Positions 16,105-24,501 of a DNA stretch of 64,000 bases are shown here, one piece after another. The notes under the pieces were generated by a model, which did no database searches, was not told the DNA's origin, and worked only from the letters and a program-made list of their open reading frames with translations. Origin of the DNA: Microbacterium sp. BH-3-3-3 (GTDB lineage: Bacteria; Actinomycetota; Actinomycetes; Actinomycetales; Microbacteriaceae). A program made the position numbers and the translations under genes. Numbering within the stretch: the stretch's first letter is position 1; the number at the start of each line of letters is the position of its first letter. The stretch covers positions 117,422-181,421 of the forward strand of contig NZ_VEFS01000001.1 in the NCBI RefSeq assembly GCF_007679045.1, in the 5' to 3' direction.

Positions 16105-17495
16105 CTCTTATCGAAACCGACCAGCATGCCGACCTCCAGGCCAAGGCCCGCGACCACCTCTGGATGCACTTCTCCCGTCAGTCGACGATGACCGACGGTC
16201 CCGGGGTGCCGATCATCGTCAAGGGCGAGGGCCACCACATCTGGGATGCCCGGGGCAAGAAGTACATCGACGGGCTCGCGGGCCTGTTCGTGGTGAACGC
16301 CGGCCACGGACGGCGCCGCATCGCGCAGGCTGCGGCGAAGCAGGCGGAGGAGCTCGCGTTCTTCCCCCTGTGGTCGTACGCGCACCCCGCGGCCATCGAG
16401 CTCGCCGAGCGCCTGGCGAACCTCGCACCGGGCGATCTGAACCACGTCTTCTTCTCCACCGGCGGCGGAGAGGCCGTCGAAACCGCGTTCAAGCTCGCGA
16501 AGCAGTACTGGAAGACGCAGGGCAAGCCCACCAAGCACAAGGTCATCTCGCGCGCGATCGCCTACCACGGCACCACGCAGGGCGCCCTGGCGATCACGGG
16601 CCTGCCGGTGATGAAGCACATGTTCGAGCCGGTCACCCCGGGCGGATTCCGCGTGCCCAACACCAACTACTACCGCGCCGCCGAGTCGGGCTTCGGCGGC
16701 GGCACCCCCGAGGAGTTCGGCCTGTGGGCCGCCGACCGCATCGAGCAGATGATCCAGTTCGAGGGCCCCGAGACCGTCGCCGCCGTCTTCCTCGAGCCCG
16801 TGCAGAACGCCGGCGGGTGCTTCCCCGCCCCGGCCGGCTACTTCCAGCGCGTCCGCGAGATCTGCGACAAGTACGACGTGCTGCTGGTCTCCGACGAGGT
16901 CATCTGCGCGTTCGGCCGGCTCGGCCACTACTTCGGCGCCTCGGCCTACGACTACCAGCCCGACATGATCACCTTCGCCAAGGCCGTGACCAGCGGGTAC
17001 TCCCCGCTCGGCGGCACGATCATCAGCGACCGCATCTACGAGCCTTTCGCCCACGGCGACGCGAGCTTCCCCCACGGCTACACCTTCGGCGGACACCCGG
17101 TGTCGGCGGCGGTCGCGCTCGAGAATCTCGACGTGTTCGAAGAAGAGGGCCTGCTCGAGAACGTGCGCACGAACTCCCCCGTCTTCCGCTCCACGCTCGA
17201 GCAGCTGCTCGACCTGCCGATCGTCGGCGACGTGCGCGGCGACGGGTACTTCTTCGGCATCGAGCTCGTCAAAGACAAGGCGACCAAAGAGACCTTCGAC
17301 GACGACGAGTCCGAGCGCCTGCTGCGCGGATTCCTCTCGAAGGCCCTGTTCGACGCGGGCCTGTACTGCCGCGCCGACGACCGGGGCGACCCCGTCATCC
17401 AGCTCGCGCCCCCGCTCACCCTCGGCCCCGCGGAGTTCACCGAGATCGAGCAGATCCTGCGCTCGGTGTTGACCGAGGCCTGGACCCGCCTCTGA
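16101..17495 (+). CDS. Class III PLP-dependent aminotransferase (omega-aminotransferase type)
   Basis: A 464-residue fold-type I transaminase. The PLP lysine is in ITFAKAVTSGYSPLGG near residue 293, SDEVICAFGR holds the PLP-binding Asp, and GGGEAVETAFKLA and YHGTTQGALAITG bind phosphate or substrate. Class III members move the terminal amino group of omega-amino acids, polyamines or beta-alanine to a keto acid. With an AsnC regulator overlapping upstream and an APC permease downstream, a putrescine, GABA or beta-alanine use pathway is likely; sequence alone does not choose among these. Confidence 0.9.
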   Translation: MTLIETDQHADLQAKARDHLWMHFSRQSTMTDGPGVPIIVKGEGHHIWDARGKKYIDGLAGLFVVNAGHGRRRIAQAAAKQAEELAFFPLWSYAHPAAIELAERLANLAPGDLNHVFFSTGGGEAVETAFKLAKQYWKTQGKPTKHKVISRAIAYHGTTQGALAITGLPVMKHMFEPVTPGGFRVPNTNYYRAAESGFGGGTPEEFGLWAADRIEQMIQFEGPETVAAVFLEPVQNAGGCFPAPAGYFQRVREICDKYDVLLVSDEVICAFGRLGHYFGASAYDYQPDMITFAKAVTSGYSPLGGTIISDRIYEPFAHGDASFPHGYTFGGHPVSAAVALENLDVFEEEGLLENVRTNSPVFRSTLEQLLDLPIVGDVRGDGYFFGIELVKDKATKETFDDDESERLLRGFLSKALFDAGLYCRADDRGDPVIQLAPPLTLGPAEFTEIEQILRSVLTEAWTRL

Positions 17496-17501
17496 CCTGT
17501 T

Positions 17502-17533
17502 CCGGATGCCGGCGGCACCACGTCGGCATCCGG
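17502..17533. terminator. Hairpin of inverted GGATGCC motifs after the aminotransferase
   Basis: CCGGATGCCG and CGGCATCCGG (10 bp) flank a 12-base loop, starting six bases past the stop. It may attenuate rather than end transcription into the APC transporter gene. Confidence 0.55.
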
Positions 17534-17581
17534 TCCCTCCCGGCGCTACCCGCGCCGACTCCCCCGCTCCCACCCCGAGCG

Positions 17582-19084
17582 GTGCTCCGCCCGCTGTACC
17601 CCGACATCAGCCCCACGGACGCGACGCCCGATCGCGCACCGCACCCTCTAGGAGGAGCCACGAACGACAACCTCGCCGCCACGACGGCCGCACCCCACTC
17701 GGGAGCGAAACTCGCCCGCACCCTCGGACTCTGGTCGATCGTCGGCCTGGGCCTCGGATACATGACCCCCACCGTCGTCTTCGACACCTTCGGCCTCGTC
17801 GCCGAGAAGACGAACAACGTCGTTCCGGCCGCCTACGCGGTCGCCCTCGTCGTGCTCGTCTTCACCGCCGTCAGCTACGGCAAGATGGTCCGCGTCATCC
17901 CGAGCGCAGGCTCGGCGTACACCTACGCCCGCGAGTCGATCCACCCCGGCGTCGGCTTCGTCGTGGGGTGGACCGCCCTGATCGACTACATGCTGCTGCC
18001 CATGGTGAACGCGTTGATCCTGCGCAGCTACATGGAGGCGCTCTTCCCCGACGTGCCCGGCTTCATCTGGGTGATCGTCTTCACCGCCGGCGTGACGGGC
18101 GTGATCTACCTGACGATGCGCGGCACCTCGAACGTCAACATGATCCTGCTGGTGTTCTCGATCCTCGTCATGACCGTATTCGTCGTGATGGTCGTGGTGC
18201 AGCTCGTCGGCGGCGCCGGCGCCGGAACGCCGGTCTCGATCGCCCCCTTCGCCCACAGCGAGGTGCAGTTCGGCGCCGTGTTGGCCGGAGCCACCGTCGT
18301 GTGCTTCTCGTTCATCGGCTTCGACGCGGTTTCGATGTACTCCGAAGAGGCCAAGACGCCGAAGATCATGCCGCGCGCGATCCTGCTGACCCTCGTCGCC
18401 GGTGGTGTCATCTTCCTCATCGCGGCCTACGTCACGCAGCTGCGCTTCCCCGACTCGACGGCCTTCCCGCAGGAGGCGATCGAAGACAGCACCCTGCCCG
18501 AGATCGGCGTGCAGGTCGGCGGCCCGGTGCTGCAGGCGGTGCTCACCGCCGCCGGCTTCGCGGCGACGCTCGCGTCGTGGCTCGCCTCGCACGCCTCGGT
18601 CTCGCGCATGCTCATGGTGATGGGGCGCAACAACGTGCTGCCGCGCCGGATCTTCGGCTTCATCAACCCCAAGACCCACACGCCGACCTTCTCGATCGTC
18701 ATCGTGGGTCTGGTGAGCCTGCTCGCGATCGCGTTCACGCTCGAGCAGATCGCGGCGTACATCAACTACGGAGCACTCGTGGCGTTCACCTTCGTGAACA
18801 TCTCGGTCATCGCGTGGTTCGCGGTGCGCCAGGGACGCCGCAGGACCCCGGCCGACATCCTCAGCTACATCGTCATGCCGACGATCGGCATGCTGCTGAC
18901 CGGTCTGCTGTGGGTCAACCTCGACATGCACGCCCTGATCGGCGGTCTCATCTGGACCGGCATCGGCGTGGTCTACCTGCTCGTGCTGACCCGCGGATTC
19001 CGCCGCCCGATCGCCTCGTTCGACGAGAACGAGCCGGTCACCGGCTTCAACAAGACCGTGCCGGGGCCCCGCTCCGAGATCTGA
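17582..19084 (+). CDS. APC-superfamily amino acid/polyamine permease
   Basis: A permease of about 500 residues with 12 membrane segments. The first, LGLWSIVGLGLGYMTPTVVF, carries the Gly-rich unwound helix of APC transporters; later segments include VCFSFIGFDAVSMYSEEA near the conserved helix 6. The start is unclear. The only canonical upstream start is GTG at 17582, which has a weak site. A strong AGGAGGAG at 17650-17657 sits four bases before an in-frame ACG at 17660 (reading T-N-D-N-L), where related proteins would be expected to begin. The cargo is probably the amine used by the adjacent aminotransferase. Confidence 0.88.
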   Translation: MLRPLYPDISPTDATPDRAPHPLGGATNDNLAATTAAPHSGAKLARTLGLWSIVGLGLGYMTPTVVFDTFGLVAEKTNNVVPAAYAVALVVLVFTAVSYGKMVRVIPSAGSAYTYARESIHPGVGFVVGWTALIDYMLLPMVNALILRSYMEALFPDVPGFIWVIVFTAGVTGVIYLTMRGTSNVNMILLVFSILVMTVFVVMVVVQLVGGAGAGTPVSIAPFAHSEVQFGAVLAGATVVCFSFIGFDAVSMYSEEAKTPKIMPRAILLTLVAGGVIFLIAAYVTQLRFPDSTAFPQEAIEDSTLPEIGVQVGGPVLQAVLTAAGFAATLASWLASHASVSRMLMVMGRNNVLPRRIFGFINPKTHTPTFSIVIVGLVSLLAIAFTLEQIAAYINYGALVAFTFVNISVIAWFAVRQGRRRTPADILSYIVMPTIGMLLTGLLWVNLDMHALIGGLIWTGIGVVYLLVLTRGFRRPIASFDENEPVTGFNKTVPGPRSEI

Positions 19085-19097
19085 CCCGCCCGCGCGC

Positions 19098-19131
19098 AGG
19101 CCGCGGCATCGCTCTCCGGATGCCGCGGCCT
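19098..19131. terminator. Terminator hairpin after the APC permease
   Basis: A 13-bp perfect stem (AGGCCGCGGCATC with its complement) closes an 8-base loop, 14 bases past the permease stop. The GCATC/GATGC core is part of the recurring heptamer. Confidence 0.7.
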
Positions 19132-19333
19132 CCGCGCGTCCGGCCGTGATCAGGGCAGGTTCCGGATGCCGCGACCCGTCACCTCACGCGGGCTCCGGCG
19201 ACCGTCATCCAGCGCTCGGGCCGACCCACCGAGACCGCGCCCGACAGCTCGTCCCGCGCGCCATGCCCAACCCACAGCGCTCTCATATCCGGCTGATATC
19301 CGCCACCGTCCTGAACGCGCGACCCTGTGCATC

Positions 19334-21313
19334 GTGACCCCTGCCCTGCCTCTCGCGCGCTGGTGGCGCGAGCCGTGGTGGGCGCGCCTCTCGCTCGTGG
19401 TGATCGTCGCGGTCTTCGTCGTGCTCACCTGCTGGAATCTCTCGCGCGGCGGCGACTTCTCGTTCTACGAGGCCGCCGCGCGGTCGATGTCGCAGTCGTG
19501 GCGCGCGCTGTTCTTCGGCGCGTTCGACCCGGCGGCCACGGTCACCCTCGACAAGCTCAGTGGCTTCGCGGTGCCGCAGGCGCTCAGCATCCGCGTCTTC
19601 GGCATGTCGATCTCGGCCGTCGCCCTGCCGCAGGTGATCGAGGGCGTGATCACGGTCGTCGCGTGCGCGGTGATCGCGCTGCGCTGGGGAGGACGCGGTG
19701 CGGGTCTGGTCGCCGCCGCGGCCGCAGCGTCGACCCCGATCTTCGTGTCGATGTTCGCGCACCCGATGGAAGACGGCCTGCTGACGATGTCGCTCGCGGT
19801 GGCGGTGGTGTGGTGGCAGCGTGCGATGCTCACCGCGCGCTGGTGGCCGCTGCTGATCGCGGCCCTGTTCGTCGGCATCGGCTTCCAGGCGAAGATGATG
19901 TCGGCGTGGTTCGTGCTGCCGGCCCTCGTGGTGGCGACACTCGTCGCGATACCCGACCGGCGGAGTGCGCTCTCGCGCGCGGGCGTGGTGACCGCGGTGT
20001 CGGTGGTGACCTCGGTGGCCTGGATGGTGGTCTTCGCCCTGGTACCGGCGGGCAGCCGCCCCTACGTCGACGGGTCGACCGACGACGACATCTTCGCCAT
20101 GGTGTTCGGCTACAACGGGCTGAATCGTCTCGCCCCCGGCGCCTACCCGGGATCGGTCGGTTCGTCGGGCGGCGCGGGGGGCCTGGGCTCGACGCTGTCG
20201 AGCATCGTGCACGCTCTCACCGCCCCCGCCTCGACGGGTCAGCACGGCAGCCTCCCCACCCTGTCGAAGCTCGTCGAACTGCCGCTGGTGACGCAGATCG
20301 GGTGGCTCTACCCCGCGGCCCTCGCCGGCATCGTGCTGGGGTTCTGGCGCTACCGGCGCCGCGGCCGCGTGATGACGGCTGCTCATCGACTGCGCTTCGC
20401 CGTCGTCGTCGCAGCGTCGGTCTGGCTCGCGACGGCGGCCGCCGTGCTGACGTTCACGCGCGTGCCGCACACGGCGTACGTCGCGTCGTTGGGCGTCCCG
20501 ATGGTGCTGCTGACCGCCGTCGCCTGGCGCGAGGGCGTCCGGCTGCTGCGCGCGCGCACCCTCGCCCCGCGGCTCGTCCTCCCCGCCGTCGTCGTCGCGC
20601 AGGCGGCGTGGTGGGTCTGGCTCATCGCGCAGGCACTGCTTCCGACCGTGCTGCTGATCCCCGCGATCGTCGTCGGCACCGCCGGTCTGCTGATGGGGCT
20701 CGTCGCGGCGTTGCGTGGGCGCAGCGCCCCCCGGCCGCTGCGACGAGCCGCTCCCCTCGCTCTGGCCGTCGCGCTGCTATGCCTGCCGGTCGCCACGAGT
20801 CTGCAGGTGCTCGACGACGCCCGCGACGGCAGCGGTGGCGACGCGTACGTGGGCGTCACGGCGGTCGGCGGCAACAGGAACGAGGTCTTCACGGTGTCGG
20901 CCCCGGCGCCGTGGGGCGGTCATCCTTCGCTGACGCCCGCGCTGGCCCAGCTCGTGTCGCTCGCGCAGAAGCACGGCGGCGGTGCCGACGGAACGCCGCT
21001 GTTCGTCACCGATTCGTGGGCGATCTCGGCGCAGATCATCGATGCGACCGGTGCGAGCGTGCTCACCGACGGCGGCTACAGCGGACACGTGCCGGTCTTC
21101 ACCGCCGATCAGCTCGCCGCGATGGTGACGGCCGGTCGCGTGCACCTCTTCGCCGTGGCCTACGGAGCACCCGAGGGCGATCCCGTGCGCGAGGTGGCGA
21201 CCGGCCCCGACTGCCGCACCCTCACGACGGTGACCTTCGCCCCCGCGAAAGAGGCCGGCGACGGTCGACCCGCGTCGAAGGCGACGGGAGTCACCCTCTA
21301 CGAATGCCGGTGA
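19334..21313 (+). CDS. GT39/ArnT-like membrane glycosyltransferase, second copy
   Basis: A protein of about 659 residues of the same class as the gene at 11623. The first outer loop reads SFYEAAARSMSQSWRALFF and DPAATVTLDKLSG with the conserved acidic positions; about a dozen hydrophobic helices follow, then a soluble C-terminal domain of about 150 residues with two late cysteines (GPDCRT, YECR). The Gly-rich segment of the first paralogue is missing here. GTG at 19334 is chosen because it precedes a short basic lead (LARWWREPWWARLS) and the first helix; a frame to 19166 would add a Pro/Arg-rich stretch unlike coding sequence. It converges on the subtilase operon with a 12-base gap. Confidence 0.83.
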   Translation: MTPALPLARWWREPWWARLSLVVIVAVFVVLTCWNLSRGGDFSFYEAAARSMSQSWRALFFGAFDPAATVTLDKLSGFAVPQALSIRVFGMSISAVALPQVIEGVITVVACAVIALRWGGRGAGLVAAAAAASTPIFVSMFAHPMEDGLLTMSLAVAVVWWQRAMLTARWWPLLIAALFVGIGFQAKMMSAWFVLPALVVATLVAIPDRRSALSRAGVVTAVSVVTSVAWMVVFALVPAGSRPYVDGSTDDDIFAMVFGYNGLNRLAPGAYPGSVGSSGGAGGLGSTLSSIVHALTAPASTGQHGSLPTLSKLVELPLVTQIGWLYPAALAGIVLGFWRYRRRGRVMTAAHRLRFAVVVAASVWLATAAAVLTFTRVPHTAYVASLGVPMVLLTAVAWREGVRLLRARTLAPRLVLPAVVVAQAAWWVWLIAQALLPTVLLIPAIVVGTAGLLMGLVAALRGRSAPRPLRRAAPLALAVALLCLPVATSLQVLDDARDGSGGDAYVGVTAVGGNRNEVFTVSAPAPWGGHPSLTPALAQLVSLAQKHGGGADGTPLFVTDSWAISAQIIDATGASVLTDGGYSGHVPVFTADQLAAMVTAGRVHLFAVAYGAPEGDPVREVATGPDCRTLTTVTFAPAKEAGDGRPASKATGVTLYECR

Positions 21314-21325
21314 CGCCGCTCGCGA

Positions 21326-22888
21326 TCAGGGGACGGATGCCGTGACGGTCGCCGGCGTGACGGAGGCCCCCGAGGGCATCCGCGCCGACCCCGAGATGCT
21401 CACCGTGTACGCGTGCCCGGAGACCCGGTTCGTGAAAACGGTGGACGAGCGCGAACCGGAGACGGTCACGGGATAGGAGCGACCCGTCGTCGTATCGGTC
21501 ACCGTCACCGCGAACGAGGTGAAGGTGCCGATGCCGTTGGTCGTCCACGACAGCTTCGTGCCCGCGCTCACGGTGCTCGCCGTCAGCGCGGTGATCTTCG
21601 GCTCGGCGGGGATCACTGCGAGCAGGTCGGTGGTGTTCGCCGGCATGTTCCCGACGTGCCCGCGTGCCCCGGTGTTCGCGAAGGACTGCGAGACGTCGGC
21701 GGCCTTCCACGTCGGGTGCTCCTGCAGCAGGCGGGCGGCGAGGCCGGCGACGTGGGGGCTCGACAGCGAGGTGCCGCTGGCGAGGCCCGATCCCCCGTCC
21801 TTCGAGGTCGAGGTGATGCTGCCGCCCGGGGCGAGCACGTCGACGCACGGACCCCGGTTGCTCATATAGAGGAAGTCGCCCGCCGGCTCGGTCGCCCCCA
21901 CCGCGATCACTTTCGGCGCCCGCGCGGGCGAGACGGTGCACGCGTCGACCTGGTCGTTGCCGACGGCCGCCACGACGACGAAGCCCTTGTCGACGAGGGC
22001 ACTGGAGGCGTTGTCGAGGGTGTCCCACTCCGGGGTGCCGAGGCTCAGGTTGACGACCGCCTTCTGCCCCGAGAAGTTGTCGGAGATCCAGCCGAGGGCG
22101 GCGATGACGTCCCAGCCGTTGCCCTCTCCGTAGCAGCCGAACACCCGCACCGGCACGATCCGCGCCTGCTTGGCGACGCCGTAGGTCGAGCTGCCGACCA
22201 CGCCCGCCACCATCGTGCCGTGGCCCTGGCAGTCGGTGGTGCCCCGGCCGTCGTTCATGAAGTCCTTGCCCGCCGCGGCGTCGACGCGGCCGCCGAAGTC
22301 GGGATGATCGGCCCACACACCGGTGTCGACGACGAACACCGTCGTGCCGGCGCCGGTGGAGTCGTAGAGGTAGTGCTGGTCCTGAGCACCGGCGACGTTG
22401 TCGACCGCGTCGATCCCCCATGACCCCACGGGCGACTGATCGGCTGCCACGCGCACCACGGGGTTCGGGGTGACCCGCGCGTCGGGGAGCGCTTCGCGCA
22501 CGGCGTCGGATGCCGCGACCGGAACCGCCGCGTAGAACTCGTCGCCGAGGGTCACCTGGCCCGCGGCCGTGACCCCGGGGATCGCGAGCACCTGTTCGCG
22601 CTGGTCGGCCGGCACCGTCACGATGTCATACGAGAGCTTGATCTGCTGACGCTCGGCGTCGGTGGCATCCGCGGGGATCGGGAAGTCGTCGACCACCGCC
22701 TCCGAGGGAGGCGTCGCGTCGCTCGTCGGAGCAGGGTCGACGGCGAGGCTCGCGGCGGTGGCCGGGAGGGCGTCCGCCCCGCCCGGTGCGGACACCGCCA
22801 CGACGATGCCGGCGCCGAGCAGAAGCCCTCCGGCCAGTCCGAGGGCGCCCCACCGGCGGAGTCGATCGAGAGCGGTGCGGTCGGTCAC
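21326..22888 (-). CDS. Secreted proteinase-K-like subtilase, paralogue 1 (last in operon)
   Basis: A 520-residue S8 peptidase. An N-terminal signal or anchor helix (about 16-34) is followed by a prodomain (IKLSYDIVTVPADQREQVL...). The catalytic domain starts at SWGIDAVDN. The triad is complete: Asp in VFVVDTGVW, His in CQGHGTMVAG, Ser in GTSLSSPHVAG; the oxyanion Asn is in AAVGNDQ. Four cysteines (TDCQGHG, VFGCYG, DACTV, GPCVD) match proteinase-K disulfide positions. A C-terminal Fn3-like domain (ITALTAST..., SSTVFTNRVSGHAYTVSISG) ends the chain. The pocket loop is FGCYGEGNGWDV. The RBS is a GGAG in the 46-base gap after paralogue 2. Confidence 0.92.
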   Translation of the reverse strand: MTDRTALDRLRRWGALGLAGGLLLGAGIVVAVSAPGGADALPATAASLAVDPAPTSDATPPSEAVVDDFPIPADATDAERQQIKLSYDIVTVPADQREQVLAIPGVTAAGQVTLGDEFYAAVPVAASDAVREALPDARVTPNPVVRVAADQSPVGSWGIDAVDNVAGAQDQHYLYDSTGAGTTVFVVDTGVWADHPDFGGRVDAAAGKDFMNDGRGTTDCQGHGTMVAGVVGSSTYGVAKQARIVPVRVFGCYGEGNGWDVIAALGWISDNFSGQKAVVNLSLGTPEWDTLDNASSALVDKGFVVVAAVGNDQVDACTVSPARAPKVIAVGATEPAGDFLYMSNRGPCVDVLAPGGSITSTSKDGGSGLASGTSLSSPHVAGLAARLLQEHPTWKAADVSQSFANTGARGHVGNMPANTTDLLAVIPAEPKITALTASTVSAGTKLSWTTNGIGTFTSFAVTVTDTTTGRSYPVTVSGSRSSTVFTNRVSGHAYTVSISGSARMPSGASVTPATVTASVP

Positions 22889-22934
22889 GGGGTCTCCTAG
22901 AGGGTGTTCGAGTGGGCGCGGTGCGGGACGGGGG

Positions 22935-24488
22935 TCAGCGCCCGGCGACCGTCAGGGGGTCGGTCGTGACGAGGGCGCCGGACGGCATGCGCGCCGAACC
23001 GGTGAGGGTGATCGTGTAGGCGTGCCCGCTCACGACGTCGGTGAAGACCGTGGACGAGCGCAGCGCCGAGACGGTGACCGGATAGGAACGGCCCGCCGTG
23101 GTGTCCGTCACCTCGAGCGAGAACGTCGTGAAGGTGCCGATGCCGTTGGTCGTCCACGACAGGGCGATGCCGGAGGCGGCTGCGGTCGCGGTGAGGGATT
23201 TCACGCGCGGCACGCCGGGAACGGCGGCGACCTGGTTGACGGTGTTCGAAGGGACGCCGGTGATGTGCCCCGTCGCGGCAGAGGTGCCGAAGTACTGCAG
23301 CACGTCGGCGGTCTTCCACGTCGGATGCTCCTGCAGCAGCCGCGCGACGAGACCGGCGACGTGGGGGCTGGCCATCGAGGTGCCGCTGTCGACCGCCACC
23401 TGAGAGCCGATCCAGGTGGAGGTGATGTCGCTCCCCGGGGCGAGGATCTTCACGCAGGGGCCGGTGTTGCTGTACCACGCGAAGGCGTTGTCGTCGGCGT
23501 AGGCCCCGGTGGTGATCGCCTTCGCCGCACTCGCCGGCGAGGACGTGCACGCGTCCTTGGCGTCGTTCCCCGCGGCCGCCGCGATGACGAATCCCCGGTC
23601 GCTCAGCGCATTGACGTAGGCGTCGACGTACGAGAACGTCGGCATGCCCAGGCTCATGTTGATGACCGACTGCGTCCCGGTCGGATAGGTGCGGTAGATC
23701 CAGTCGAGAGCCCGCAGGATGTCGTAGCCCGACCCCTGACCCTGGCACCCGAACACCCGCACCGGGATGATGCGGACCTCTTTCGCCACCCCGTACGTGG
23801 TGCTGCCGATCGTCCCCGCGACGTGCGTGCCGTGGCCGAAGCAGTCCTCCGTGCCGTTCCCGTCGCCGACGAAGTCCTTGCCCGCGGCCGCATCGACCCG
23901 GCCTCCGAAGTCGGGATGCGTCGACTGCACCCCGCTGTCGATGACGAAGGCTGTGACACCCGCCCCGGTGGAGTCGTACAGGTAGTGGTCGTCGTGGGCG
24001 GAGGCGGTGTTGTCGACGACGTCGAGACCCCACGAGGGAACGGGTGTCTCGTCGCTCGCGACGGTGACCACCGGGTTCGGCGCGACGATCGCGTCGGGAA
24101 CGCTCGCCCGCACCAGGTCGGCGGACGACGCCGGCACCGCCACGACGAAGGTGTCGCCCACGGTGACCGGTGCGACGGCGGACACCCCGGGAACCGAGAG
24201 CACCTCGTCGCGCTGGTCGACGGGGACGGCGACGATGTCGTACGAGAGCTTGATCTGCTCGCGCTCGGCGTCGGTGGCATCCGCCGGGATGGGGAAGTCG
24301 TCGATGACCGCCGACGACCCCTCGGGCTGCGGCGCCGGTGCGAAGGTCGCTGCGCGCGCCCCGTCGGGTGCCGCCGAGACGGGCCCCCACCACGCGGTCG
24401 CGGTGACGGCGCCGACGAGGGCGAGGCCCGCGGCCACGGCCGCGATGACGCCGCGTCGGCGTGGGGTGGAACGGTGACGATCGATCAT
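22935..24488 (-). CDS. Secreted proteinase-K-like subtilase, paralogue 2
   Basis: A 517-residue S8 peptidase with the same layout: basic N-terminus and signal helix (GVIAAVAAGLALVGAVTATA), a prodomain with FPIPADATDAEREQIKLSY, the catalytic domain, and a C-terminal Fn3-like domain. Triad: Asp in AFVIDSGVQ, His in [10 protein letters not shown], Ser in GTSMASPHVAG; Asn in AAAGNDA. The four proteinase-K-type cysteines are kept. The pocket loop reads FGCQGQGSGYDI, different from the other three. The start lies 13 bases after the stop of paralogue 3. Confidence 0.92.
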   Translation of the reverse strand: MIDRHRSTPRRRGVIAAVAAGLALVGAVTATAWWGPVSAAPDGARAATFAPAPQPEGSSAVIDDFPIPADATDAEREQIKLSYDIVAVPVDQRDEVLSVPGVSAVAPVTVGDTFVVAVPASSADLVRASVPDAIVAPNPVVTVASDETPVPSWGLDVVDNTASAHDDHYLYDSTGAGVTAFVIDSGVQSTHPDFGGRVDAAAGKDFVGDGNGTEDCFGHGTHVAGTIGSTTYGVAKEVRIIPVRVFGCQGQGSGYDILRALDWIYRTYPTGTQSVINMSLGMPTFSYVDAYVNALSDRGFVIAAAAGNDAKDACTSSPASAAKAITTGAYADDNAFAWYSNTGPCVKILAPGSDITSTWIGSQVAVDSGTSMASPHVAGLVARLLQEHPTWKTADVLQYFGTSAATGHITGVPSNTVNQVAAVPGVPRVKSLTATAAASGIALSWTTNGIGTFTTFSLEVTDTTAGRSYPVTVSALRSSTVFTDVVSGHAYTITLTGSARMPSGALVTTDPLTVAGR

Positions 24489-24501
24489 GCGCTCTCTTCT
24501 G

